A stretch of 64,000 nt of DNA from UBA5486 sp036744795 (GTDB lineage: Bacteria > Bacillota > UBA4882 > UBA10575): the NCBI GenBank assembly GCA_036744795.1, contig DAIOHK010000005.1:29500-93499 (forward strand), written 5' to 3'. The notes beneath the pieces were generated by a model. It saw only the letters and a list, made by a program, of their open reading frames with translations, was not told the DNA's origin and searched no databases. The translations under genes and the position numbers were made by a program. Position 1 is the first letter of the stretch, and each line of letters opens with the position of its first letter. Positions 35,253 to 43,436 of the stretch are shown piece by piece.

Positions 35253-36452
35253 TTACATTAAACCTTCACTAAGGATTTTTTCTAGAGCAATAGTGGCCAA
35301 TTCAATTTTAGCATATTCTTTTATGCGGGCAAAATCCCGATCTAAGATGGCACGGCTCAAATCTTTAGTAATTCCCAGGTAGCCTGAGAGGGCTTCAGAG
35401 AGTCGATCCCGACCGAGAGTATCAAGGTAAGCCCAGTCTTGGACGAGGATTGATTCTGCTTCTTCCGGTGTGAGTCCAAACTGGAGTAATTCATCATATA
35501 ATTCTCCTTTGATCGTCTCCTTGACCTGATCCCAATCTCCTGCTAAGATTGAAGATATCTGTTCTGGGGTGAGACGCCCTTTAACCATTGCACTTAACCT
35601 GCTGAGAAGGTCGTTTTTATTTACTTCGCCAAAAGATTTAATAATTGCTGGTTCATTGTTTTGGTTATAAAAAATAGTAACTTTATCGTTTTGAGCGAGA
35701 TTTTCAATGGCTGTTGTAATATTATTTCTGAGGATAATGGTTTCTGGTTGAACTAAGACAATTCGGCTATCGCCTTCCTCAGGTTCAATGGTTAAAAGAT
35801 TGGAACCCTCAGGATTATCCAGAATTTTTCCTCGCAATATTTCTAAATTTAATAGTTTATTAATCATCCAGGCTGTATCAGCCCGGCTGGCTAAACGGGA
35901 AGGATGGAACTCAGGTTTAAAGTAGCCGGGGAGAATCCCTAACCTGGAAGCAAGTTCGATCTGGGTGAAAGCCCAGTAATCCTTATTTAGCTCAGGAAAG
36001 GATGGAATAAACTCTAATGTATATTTTTCTTCCTCTAAGCCAATCTTCAATAAGCGGGTAAGCATGGTGACAATTTCAGCTCTGGTAATTGGCGCCTCTG
36101 GTTTGAAATTGCCATCCGGGTATCCGGTAATGATCTGGTTGTTGGCCAGAGCAGTAATATATTCTTTAGCCCAGTGCTCTTCAGTATCCGGAAATCTAAG
36201 CTGATTTGAGGTTTTAAAATTATAGGCTACCGAAAGGATTTTAGCCATTTCTGCTCGGGTGATACTCTGATCTGGACGAAAAGTCCCATCTGGATAGCCA
36301 TTAAGGATTCCCTTTTTTTCAAGATTACGGACGCTTTCTTCAGCCCAGTGTCCTTTTATATCTGAAGGCATGGCCTGAACTACGGGTGTTATAAACAGGA
36401 AGGCCAGAATTAAAAAGAAGTAGACTATTATGCGCTGGCGTGTAGAAATCAT
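35253..36452 (-). CDS. S-layer homology (SLH) domain protein
   Basis: 399 aa with a signal peptide ending near VQAMPSD. Three SLH modules follow: GHWAEESVRNLEKKGILNGYPDGTFRPDQ, EHWAKEYITALANNQIITGYPDGNFKPE and a weaker third near residue 155 (the first two each carry the ITRAEM/ITRAEI block). A C-terminal helical region has repeated GLTPEEAE/LTPEQ-like segments. SLH domains bind pyruvylated wall polymers or peptidoglycan and, in diderm Firmicutes, tether the outer membrane. The start ATG has an AAGGAGTG-like site. Confidence 0.88.
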   Translation of the reverse strand: MISTRQRIIVYFFLILAFLFITPVVQAMPSDIKGHWAEESVRNLEKKGILNGYPDGTFRPDQSITRAEMAKILSVAYNFKTSNQLRFPDTEEHWAKEYITALANNQIITGYPDGNFKPEAPITRAEIVTMLTRLLKIGLEEEKYTLEFIPSFPELNKDYWAFTQIELASRLGILPGYFKPEFHPSRLASRADTAWMINKLLNLEILRGKILDNPEGSNLLTIEPEEGDSRIVLVQPETIILRNNITTAIENLAQNDKVTIFYNQNNEPAIIKSFGEVNKNDLLSRLSAMVKGRLTPEQISSILAGDWDQVKETIKGELYDELLQFGLTPEEAESILVQDWAYLDTLGRDRLSEALSGYLGITKDLSRAILDRDFARIKEYAKIELATIALEKILSEGLM

Positions 36453-36616
36453 AGCTGTTCACTCCTTGGTGTATTGTTGTTCTTTCTTAGCCTTTTATTC
36501 GCGTATTATAATGGGATTCCTTTATGTAAATCATGGCCTTGTTGGTAAAAAAAATGGGGAAAGGATTTGGCGGCCAAACATGGAAATAATAAGTCCGTGA
36601 GAAGGAGAGAATGGTT

Positions 36617-37831
36617 ATGACTAAGATTTATACAGTATCACAGGTTACTTTATATTTAAAGAATTTAATCGAAAAAGAACAGGAACTTCAGAGTCTCTGG
36701 ATCAGTGGCGAGATTTCTAACTTTACCCTACATTCCTCGGGTCATATGTATTTTACACTTAAAGATCATTCGTCTCGTTTACGTTGTGTAATGTTTCGTG
36801 GAAAAAACCAGTGGCTAAAATTTCAACCTCATGATGGATTGGAAGTCATTGTGTTTGGCCGGATTGCCATTTATCCTAAAAATGGGGAATATCAACTTTA
36901 TGTCGAATTAATGGAGGCGGCAGGGCTTGGCTCTTTATATCTGGCGTTTGAACAATTAAAAAATCGGCTGGCAGAAGAGGGCCTTTTTGATCCAGCAAAA
37001 AAAAGACCACTTCCCAAGTTACCTCGGAAGATTGGGGTAATAACTTCTCCTACTGGAGCTGCAGTTCATGATATAATTCGAATTTTACACCGGCGGCATC
37101 CTCGAGTTGATATTCTAGTAATCCCTGCTCAGGTACAAGGGGAGAACGCACCAGAAAGTTTAGTTGAGGCGATTAATTTAGCGGGTAAATTAACAAAATT
37201 GGATTTAATTATTATTGGCCGGGGAGGCGGTTCTACCGAGGAACTTTGGGCCTTTAATAATGAAGGTGTTGCCAGGGCGATGGCCGCGTGTCCCATTCCA
37301 ATTATTTCGGCGATAGGACATGAATCAGATTTTACTATTGCTGATCTAGTGGCTGATTTACGAGCTCCCACCCCATCTGGAGCGGCTGAACTGGCAGTTC
37401 CAGAACTAAAAGAAATACGCAAGAAAATAAGTATGATGATGGATAGCCTAAAATCATCCTGCCTTCGATTAATAGAAAGAAAGCAAGCCCAAATCTATCG
37501 ATTAAGAACGCATCCAGCCTTAACACGGCCGGAACGATTATTACTTTCTAAAAGGCAACAGGTTGATGAGGTAAAAGAAGAGTTGATCCGCTTGATTAAT
37601 AGACTATTAGAACGTAAACGAAAAACTCTTTTAGTAGAAATGGGAAAATTAGATGCTTTAAGTCCCTTGTCTACCTTAGCTAGAGGTTATAGTATCTGCC
37701 GAAAAGATGAAGATGGGGTTTTTCTCCGCGATGCTCGGGATATTAGTCCCGGTGAAAAGGTGACTGTTATTTTAAATTATGGTCAACTTTTATGCATGGT
37801 AGAAGAAACTAGGGAGGAAGTGATAGGATGA
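36617..37831 (+). CDS. xseA: Exodeoxyribonuclease VII large subunit
   Basis: About 404 aa. An N-terminal OB-fold (IYTVSQVTLYLKNLIE..LWISGEISNF, HMYFTLKD) is followed by the catalytic domain with IGVITSPTGAAVHDI near 137, LIIIGRGGGSTEELWAFN near 198 and ISAIGHESDFTIADLVAD near 230. A coiled coil precedes the end. With XseB it degrades single-stranded DNA. AAGGAG is 9 nt before the ATG at 36617 and only 3 nt before that at 36611. It overlaps xseB by 4 nt, first gene of the xseAB-ispA set. Confidence 0.95.
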   Translation: MTKIYTVSQVTLYLKNLIEKEQELQSLWISGEISNFTLHSSGHMYFTLKDHSSRLRCVMFRGKNQWLKFQPHDGLEVIVFGRIAIYPKNGEYQLYVELMEAAGLGSLYLAFEQLKNRLAEEGLFDPAKKRPLPKLPRKIGVITSPTGAAVHDIIRILHRRHPRVDILVIPAQVQGENAPESLVEAINLAGKLTKLDLIIIGRGGGSTEELWAFNNEGVARAMAACPIPIISAIGHESDFTIADLVADLRAPTPSGAAELAVPELKEIRKKISMMMDSLKSSCLRLIERKQAQIYRLRTHPALTRPERLLLSKRQQVDEVKEELIRLINRLLERKRKTLLVEMGKLDALSPLSTLARGYSICRKDEDGVFLRDARDISPGEKVTVILNYGQLLCMVEETREEVIG

Positions 37832-38070
37832 ATGATCAATTGATGAAGAAAACTTTTGAAGAGGCTTTGGTAAGGCTGGAAGAGATTATTCAAAAGCTTG
37901 AGAAAGGTGAGTTAAATTTAGAAGAAAGTTTAACACTGTTTGAAGAAGGGATTGCACTTGCCCGGCATTGTAATGCTAAACTTGATGAAGCTCAGGGAAA
38001 GGTGGAAATCCTTCTGGGAATTGAAGATGGAATTACTTTGACGCAGGAGTTTAAACTAGAGGAGGAGTAA
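37828..38070 (+). CDS. xseB: Exodeoxyribonuclease VII small subunit
   Basis: 80 aa, normal for XseB. It has the FEEALVRLEEIIQKLEKGELNLEESLTLFEEGI pattern: a helical hairpin that binds along the XseA coiled coil. The ATG overlaps the xseA stop (ATGA), and ispA starts 8 nt after its stop. Confidence 0.94.
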   Translation: MNDQLMKKTFEEALVRLEEIIQKLEKGELNLEESLTLFEEGIALARHCNAKLDEAQGKVEILLGIEDGITLTQEFKLEEE

Positions 38071-38078
38071 ACTTACTT

Positions 38079-38954
38079 ATGATCGAACTTCAAAACTACA
38101 GAGAAAAAATTGAAGAAGGCCTTAGTCGTTTCCTTCCAAGTACCTTAACTGTACCGCGGGTTATTCATGAAGCGATGAGATACAGTACGTGTGGTGGAGG
38201 AAAAAGAATCAGAGGGTTATTGACTCTTTTGGCTTGCCAGGTGGTTGGCGGAGAATGGGAAAACGCACTTCCTGCAGCTTGTGCCATTGAAATGATTCAT
38301 TCATATTCTCTAATTCATGATGATTTACCTTGTATGGATGATGATGCCCTCCGGCGGGGAAAGCCAACAAATCACCGGATCTATGGGGAGGATATTGCCT
38401 TACTGGCGGGAGATGCATTATTAACTCAAGCTGTAGAAACAATGCTGGAGTATACTCCAGCAGGTTTGAAGATGTATTACTGGAAAGCTTTAAAGGAACT
38501 TATTAAAGCCAGCAATACTGAAGGGATGATTGGTGGGCAGGTCTTGGATTTAGAAGCAGAGGGAAAAATACTTAACCTTCAAGAACTTCAAGAGATCCAT
38601 CGTCGGAAAACTGGTGCGCTAATTAAAGCTGCTATAGGAATGGGAGGCATCATTGGCGGAGGTACAGAAGAGGAGATCGAAGCTCTTTCAAATTATGGTG
38701 AAGCACTGGGATTAGCTTTTCAGATAACAGATGATCTTTTAGATCGAGAAGCAGATCCGATGATATTGGGTAAAGCAGTGGGTAGTGACATAAAAAATCA
38801 TAAAGCTACATATCCTGGAATTGTAGGGGTAGAAGAATCACGGCGCCTAGCTACTTTGGAAGTGGACAAAGCTTGTAAGGCTCTTCAGCCTTTTGGTGAA
38901 AGAGGAATGCTGCTACAACAGTTTGCTAAGGAATTATTAAAAAGAGATCATTGA
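38079..38954 (+). CDS. ispA: Polyprenyl (farnesyl/geranyl) diphosphate synthase
   Basis: 291 aa, trans-type prenyltransferase. The first Asp-rich motif is DDLPCMDDD near residue 85 and the second is DDLLD near 225, binding Mg-diphosphate. GGKRIRG near residue 43 is the IPP-binding region. Two small residues before the first motif fit FPP-type synthase. It extends DMAPP with IPP for quinone and undecaprenyl synthesis. It sits in the xseAB-ispA-dxs order seen in many Firmicutes, with the divPAP2, OLE RNA and oapA genes between ispA and dxs. Confidence 0.93.
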   Translation: MIELQNYREKIEEGLSRFLPSTLTVPRVIHEAMRYSTCGGGKRIRGLLTLLACQVVGGEWENALPAACAIEMIHSYSLIHDDLPCMDDDALRRGKPTNHRIYGEDIALLAGDALLTQAVETMLEYTPAGLKMYYWKALKELIKASNTEGMIGGQVLDLEAEGKILNLQELQEIHRRKTGALIKAAIGMGGIIGGGTEEEIEALSNYGEALGLAFQITDDLLDREADPMILGKAVGSDIKNHKATYPGIVGVEESRRLATLEVDKACKALQPFGERGMLLQQFAKELLKRDH

Positions 38955-39249
38955 GCCCGATGTTGGTCTCTTGTCGCTGGTCGCGAGCAAGCCTTTACGA
39001 TTTGATTAGTTCTAAGACTTGAGGACGTGATTTGTCACATCGCTAGTGTTTGTCTGGGTTGCTTGGGAAAAAACAATTCCCTCGAATTAAAGCTAAACAC
39101 TAAGTCGTTCATGCTGGTTACCTTCAGCATCACGAAGTGTTTTAATAAAAACCAGATGAATCGACAAGCCCCGGGGGCATTTTCGGAATTAGTCAAATGG
39201 ATGCCATAGGTAATTATGCAATTTTCAAATATAAAGAAGGGGTAGCGAT
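38955..39249. other. Non-coding gap with a disrupted MITE-like repeat
   Basis: ACAATTCCCTCGAATTAAAG and CTAAACACTAAG (39066-39103) and the terminal AGGTAATTATGCAATT (39203-39218) are MITE-like blocks. About 100 bp of unrelated sequence with an AACACT/AGTGTT inverted pair separates them. The 60-codon frame here has no coding features. Confidence 0.5.
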
Positions 39250-39687
39250 TTGGAAAACTTTTCTAATAACACGGTGTTTTGGAGTGCTTTTCTTGCTTGG
39301 GCAATTGCCCAGTTTCTGAAAGGTCTTTTTGCGCTTTATAAGTATAAAAAATTAGATTTTCGAAGATTTGTTGGGGCTGGGGGGATGCCCAGTTCACATT
39401 CGGCTTTTGTTTCAGCTTTAGCTACTGGAATTGGATTAAAAGATGGATGGACCTCAACTACCTTTGCTTTGGCGGTTGTTTTTGCCTTGATTGTAATGTA
39501 TGATGCGGCTGGAGTTAGATTAGCTGCTAGTAAACAAGCGGCGACTTTGAATAAAATTATCGATGAGTTATTTGATGAAGGCGAATTTCATCATGAACAC
39601 CTTAAAGAATTTCTGGGGCATACTCCGATCGAAGTATTTGCGGGATCATTATTAGGGATCGCCATAAGTTATTGGCTGGTAGGATAA
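39250..39687 (+). CDS. Divergent PAP2 family membrane protein (DUF212, YuiD-like)
   Basis: 145 aa, with hydrophobic helices at about residues 8-25, 68-85 and 128-143. Family signature: GAGGMPSSHSAFVSALATGIGL near residue 42, YDAAGVRLAASKQA near 84 and LKEFLGHTPIEVFAGSLLGI near 118. The PSSH/H pattern recalls the PAP2 phosphatase core, so a lipid diphosphate phosphatase role in isoprenoid or undecaprenyl metabolism is plausible but unproven. The TTG start has AAGGGG upstream. It sits between ispA and the OLE RNA. Confidence 0.9.
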   Translation: MENFSNNTVFWSAFLAWAIAQFLKGLFALYKYKKLDFRRFVGAGGMPSSHSAFVSALATGIGLKDGWTSTTFALAVVFALIVMYDAAGVRLAASKQAATLNKIIDELFDEGEFHHEHLKEFLGHTPIEVFAGSLLGIAISYWLVG

Positions 39688-39773
39688 TCCTTATATTTTT
39701 TTTGATTACTTGAATTATGGATAATAATGGTTATGATTTAGTAGAGATAGGGTTTTAAATTTCCTTTAATTTA

Positions 39774-39782
39774 TGTTATAAT
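39774..39782 (+). promoter_or_regulatory. Extended -10 promoter of the OLE RNA
   Basis: TGTTATAAT, an extended -10 with a perfect TATAAT at 39777-39782. The predicted start about 7-9 nt later coincides with the 5' end of the paired RNA. The -35 is weak, as is common for extended -10 promoters. Confidence 0.7.
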
Positions 39783-39790
39783 GTAAATTA

Positions 39791-40403
39791 AAAGAGGATG
39801 GTGTAGTATCCTAGTCGAAAATCCGTTTCGAAGACGGGCCTAAAAATCCGTCATGGGCACATCGATGAAGTCCCTGGTGTTGCCGCTGACGCCCAGTTGG
39901 GGGCGGTGCTGGGGGTTAAGGTTATGGGGCGATCCGCAAAGGCATGCGGGCGTTGACCCCTGACCGTGGAGACCTAAGTATGTAGAAAGGCTTATGTTGC
40001 CGGACCACAGCTTAGGGTAACCTGCACATGGTATAGAAAAAAGGTCATACTTATTTGTATCGGTGCAGTGTAGCCTGCCTTGAGGTGGAATGAGGAGGAT
40101 AATGGGTAGCAAGTAAGAGCTCTTGAAGGCCTAAGAACTCTACTCTTTGCCATTTGAAACCCATTCTGCAAAAGAGGCTAGAAGCGATCAATTTTCGTTG
40201 AGGAAATCTCCTAGGCTATTCTTAAATAGAGACAATTGTTGAGGATTGCGGTGTGGACTAAGTGGTGATCCAGTTTTACCAGAGGCGACTCGGTAAGGCG
40301 CTCATAAAGGGAAACCGCCGGAATGGTAACGTTCCGGAGAACGCCGGGAAAACCTACTGGACCTTAAGCCACAATGTTTACTCAATAATTGACCATCCTC
40401 TTT
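39791..40403 (+). ncRNA. ole: OLE RNA (ornate, large, extremophilic RNA)
   Basis: About 613 nt, non-coding and clearly more GC-rich than the neighbouring gaps, which fits the ~600-nt OLE class. The termini are complementary: AAGAGGATGGT at 39792-39802 pairs with ACCATCCTCTT at 40392-40402. Many internal hairpins are visible, for example CCGGAA/TTCCGG near 40318-40341. Context is the strongest evidence: known OLE RNAs lie in an isoprenoid-type operon just ahead of the membrane protein gene oapA, as here (ispA, divPAP2, OLE, oapA, dxs). OLE forms a membrane ribonucleoprotein linked to cold, alcohol, Mg2+ and energy stress. The exact ends are approximate. Confidence 0.9.
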
Positions 40404-40424
40404 ATCTTGGATGGAGGAGTTTTT

Positions 40425-41018
40425 TTGGCGGGTAATCGTCGGAAAGCATTACAGGTTGGGTTGCTGACCTTTTTTTTGTCTATTTCTATATCAATACTTT
40501 TTCAAATTACACAAGCTACTATGGTTTACTGGGTTTCAGTTTTTGTTTTAGTAGCAGTGATCTTATTGGGAATACTCTTTGATGCCATAGGAACCGCTGC
40601 TACAGCTGCTTCGGAAAAACCTTTTCATGCAATGGCTAGTGACCGGGTTTTTGGGGCAAAGAAAGCAATAGAATTAGTAAGAAATGCGGATCAGGTAGCT
40701 AGTTTCTGTAATGATGTAGTAGGGGATATTTGTGGTACAGTAAGTGGGTCTATTGGTGCTGCTCTAGTTATCGATTTTGTGATGAGTAATAATATACTTC
40801 AATATCGGAACCTGTTTTCCATTATAGTTATTGGAATAATCTCAGCTCTTACTGTCGGTGGTAAAGCCTTTGGAAAATCTTTTGCCATCAAAGAATCGGA
40901 TCAGGTTGTTTTATGGGTGGCTGTTGTTCTAGAGAAATTTGAACATTTGATAGGGCGTGGGAGAAACAATAAAGGGGATAATAAAGAAAAGGACAAACCT
41001 AAAAAACATAAAACTTAA
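40425..41018 (+). CDS. oapA: OLE-associated membrane protein OapA
   Basis: About 197 aa from a TTG at 40425 with GGAGG 7-8 nt upstream; the frame extends back to 40389 but only into the paired 3' end of the OLE RNA. It has roughly four transmembrane helices (about residues 12-28, 36-58, 118-135 and 142-160). The basic N terminus (NRRK) and a Lys-rich tail (DNKEKDKPKKHK) are suited to RNA contact. OapA anchors OLE RNA to the membrane as a complex. Placement directly after OLE and before dxs matches the known family. Confidence 0.88.
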   Translation: MAGNRRKALQVGLLTFFLSISISILFQITQATMVYWVSVFVLVAVILLGILFDAIGTAATAASEKPFHAMASDRVFGAKKAIELVRNADQVASFCNDVVGDICGTVSGSIGAALVIDFVMSNNILQYRNLFSIIVIGIISALTVGGKAFGKSFAIKESDQVVLWVAVVLEKFEHLIGRGRNNKGDNKEKDKPKKHKT

Positions 41019-41044
41019 GATGAAGAGTGGGGATAAAAAAGAAG

Positions 41045-42931
41045 ATGCTTAACGATCTAAAGCTACCTAAGGATATTAAAAAACTAACATATAAAGAACT
41101 AGAGATTTTGGCAACTGAAATCCGCGATCTTCTGATTAGGACAGTTTCCAGAAATGGTGGTCATCTTGCATCCAATCTTGGAGTAGTTGAGCTTACCTTA
41201 GCTCTTCATAAGGTTTTCAATAGTCCCAACGATAAGATAATTTGGGATGTTGGTCATCAATCCTATGTACATAAAATAGTTACTGGCCGGGTATCAGAAT
41301 TTGATACCCTTAGACAATATGGAGGAATCAGCGGATTTCCTAAACCCGAAGAAAGTCCTCATGATATATTTGCGACCGGACATAGTAGCACTTCAATTTC
41401 GGCAGCTCTGGGTCTAGCAAAGGCTAGGGATCTTTCGGGGGAAAAATACAATGTTTTATCAGTGATTGGCGATGGTTCTCTTACTGGGGGGATGGCCTTT
41501 GAGGCTCTAAATTACACTGGCCATTTGGAGACTAACCTGATTGTTGTTCTTAATGATAATGAAATGTCAATAGCACCTAATGTAGGAGCATTATCTAACT
41601 ATTTAAGTAGAATAAGAATGAATCCTACTTTATATAAAATAAAGGAAGACATTCAACAGTTAATTCAAAAGATACCAAAGGTTGGAGAGACTACATTCAG
41701 ATATCTAGACAAAATTAAAGATAGCCTGAAGTACCTAGTGATTCCTGGGATTCTCTTTGAGGAATTAGGATTTTCTTACTTTGGCCCAGTAGATGGGCAT
41801 AATATACGCCAACTGATTCAGGCTTTTCAGGATGCTTCTGAATGTAAAGGGCCGATACTCCTACATGTTTTAACTAAAAAAGGGAAGGGGTATAGACCAG
41901 CTGAAGAAGACCCCGCTAAATTCCATGGAGTATCTGGTTTTGAAATAAGCACCGGAGATATTCCCTGCCAATCTGGTCCTCCTACCTATACTAAAATTTT
42001 TGGTGAAACCCTCGTTCAGATGGCTTCTAAAGATGAAAGATTAATAGCAATTACAGCAGCTATGACCGAGGGAACTGGTTTACGGGAGTTTGCTAAGCTT
42101 TTTCCGGACCGCTTTTTTGATGTAGGGATTGCTGAGGAACATGCTGTAACAATGGCAGCGGGATTGGCGATGGCCGGCAAGAAACCAGTGGTTGCCATTT
42201 ATTCTACTTTTTTACAGAGAGCTTTTGATCAGATACTACATGATGTCTGTTTACAAGGACTTCCGGTAATTTTCGCCTTGGATCGAGCAGGTGTGGTTGG
42301 TCTGGATGGCCCGACTCATCATGGGGTTTTTGATCTGTCGTATCTTCGTTTAATACCTGGACTTACGATTATGGCACCTAAAGATGAAAATGAGTTAAGA
42401 CAGATGTTACATCTTGCTGTTAAGATGGACAGACCTGTTGCACTCAGATATCCTCGTGGACAAGGCAGTGGTATAAAACTAGATCTTGAACCAACCTTTG
42501 CGCTTGGAGAAGCTCAGGTTCTCCGAGAAGGTGATCGGGCTGCGATTTTGGCTGTTGGTTCTATGGTTCAAACTGCTGATAATGCTGCCAAACTTCTGGC
42601 AGAAGTAGGTATTAACTGTACAGTGATTAACTGCCGGTTCGTAAAACCTTTAGATCACAAGACTATATTATATTGGGCACGTAGAGTTCCTCACTTGATT
42701 ACTATCGAGGATAATGTATTAACCGGGGGCTTTGGTTCCGCGGTCCTGGAACTCTTGGCTGAGGCTGGAATTAGAAAAAATAAAGTTTCAAGACTGGGAT
42801 ATCCTGATCATTTTATAGAATCTGGTACTATTCCCGAACTTCATGCACTTTATGGTTTAAATGAGGAGAGTATCTACCGAGTGGTAACTGGCCGTCCGCT
42901 AACTTTAGCGGGTGTGGAGGTAGGAAAGTAA
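41045..42931 (+). CDS. dxs: 1-deoxy-D-xylulose-5-phosphate synthase
   Basis: About 628 aa, the usual length. Thiamine-diphosphate motifs are visible: GHQSYVHKIVTGR near 70, GDGSLTGGMAFEALNYTG near 145 and the C-terminal RYPRGQGSG near 475. DXS condenses pyruvate with glyceraldehyde-3-phosphate, the first committed step of the MEP pathway that feeds IspA. The ATG at 41045 gives the usual MLNDLKLPKDIKKL beginning; a GTG at 41027 is in frame and possible. It starts about 26 nt after oapA. Confidence 0.95.
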   Translation: MLNDLKLPKDIKKLTYKELEILATEIRDLLIRTVSRNGGHLASNLGVVELTLALHKVFNSPNDKIIWDVGHQSYVHKIVTGRVSEFDTLRQYGGISGFPKPEESPHDIFATGHSSTSISAALGLAKARDLSGEKYNVLSVIGDGSLTGGMAFEALNYTGHLETNLIVVLNDNEMSIAPNVGALSNYLSRIRMNPTLYKIKEDIQQLIQKIPKVGETTFRYLDKIKDSLKYLVIPGILFEELGFSYFGPVDGHNIRQLIQAFQDASECKGPILLHVLTKKGKGYRPAEEDPAKFHGVSGFEISTGDIPCQSGPPTYTKIFGETLVQMASKDERLIAITAAMTEGTGLREFAKLFPDRFFDVGIAEEHAVTMAAGLAMAGKKPVVAIYSTFLQRAFDQILHDVCLQGLPVIFALDRAGVVGLDGPTHHGVFDLSYLRLIPGLTIMAPKDENELRQMLHLAVKMDRPVALRYPRGQGSGIKLDLEPTFALGEAQVLREGDRAAILAVGSMVQTADNAAKLLAEVGINCTVINCRFVKPLDHKTILYWARRVPHLITIEDNVLTGGFGSAVLELLAEAGIRKNKVSRLGYPDHFIESGTIPELHALYGLNEESIYRVVTGRPLTLAGVEVGK

Positions 42932-43109
42932 ATGTGCTGCTTAGAAATAGCCCTGGTTGATTCACCCGACTTTGATTAAAGCACTAGCGTGCACCCAGGA
43001 AAGTCGGCGTGAACAACTAAATTTAGCGCCTTCGTTGCTTGTCGACTCACCTGGCTTGATTTTCATCATTTCATGTGCGCGGGCGGTAGCCAGCGTAAGC
43101 AAATACTTT
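42932..43109. other. Gap after dxs with no recognised gene
   Basis: Sequence with imperfect inverted segments (GACTTTGATTAAAGC, TAGCGTGCACCCAGG) but no clear match elsewhere in the window. It leads directly into the full repeat copy at 43110. Confidence 0.35.
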
Positions 43110-43259
43110 AAGGAACTGCATAATTTAGTTTTTTAAGATTCAACCACAATATATTGATATTCCCACTAGTAATTGTCTAACCTTAGACAATTACCTTGAT
43201 ATAGTTAAACACTATATATTGTGATTGAATACAAGCTTAGGTAATTATGCAATTCCCTT
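43110..43259. repeat. Full 150-bp MITE-like repeat (copy A)
   Basis: The ends are AAGGAACTGCATAATT and GGTAATTATGCAATTCCCTT, inverted repeats. The interior (ACCACAATATATTG, CCCACTAGTAATTGTCTAA, AACACTATATATTGT) is nearly identical to the reverse complement of copy B at 60091-60240, differing at about ten positions by eye. TTA flanks both sides, a possible target duplication. Confidence 0.85.
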
Positions 43260-43267
43260 ACTTAATA

Positions 43268-43300
43268 AAATCCGGGAATTATTCCTCGGATTTTTTATTT
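43268..43300. terminator. Rho-independent terminator
   Basis: AATCCG plus GGAA pair with TTCC plus CGGATT, followed by TTTTTATTT. It probably ends the dxs transcript after the repeat. Confidence 0.75.
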
Positions 43301-43436
43301 ACTTTAAAACTACATAAATAGCTTTTAGACGAGCTAATAGCAAAGAGAAACAGGTCTTTATACCCCATCGGCCTAAACATTTCCTTGATCCCATTAGAAT
43401 AGAATTTTAAAGAGTCTATCTAGTGGGGGTGATTTC

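Noticed and set aside
39027..39209. 60-codon frame after ispA
   Set aside because: It lies over a disrupted repeat, has no ribosome binding site and no family features.
39840..40112. 90-codon minus-strand frame inside the OLE RNA
   Set aside because: It is a by-product of the GC-rich structured RNA; no promoter or ribosome binding site, and the plus-strand RNA explains the sequence.
39791..40403. RNase P RNA, tmRNA or group II intron as identity for the structured region
   Set aside because: No intron ends or encoded maturase, no tRNA-like ends and no tag frame. The length, terminal pairing and oapA/dxs neighbours fit OLE instead.
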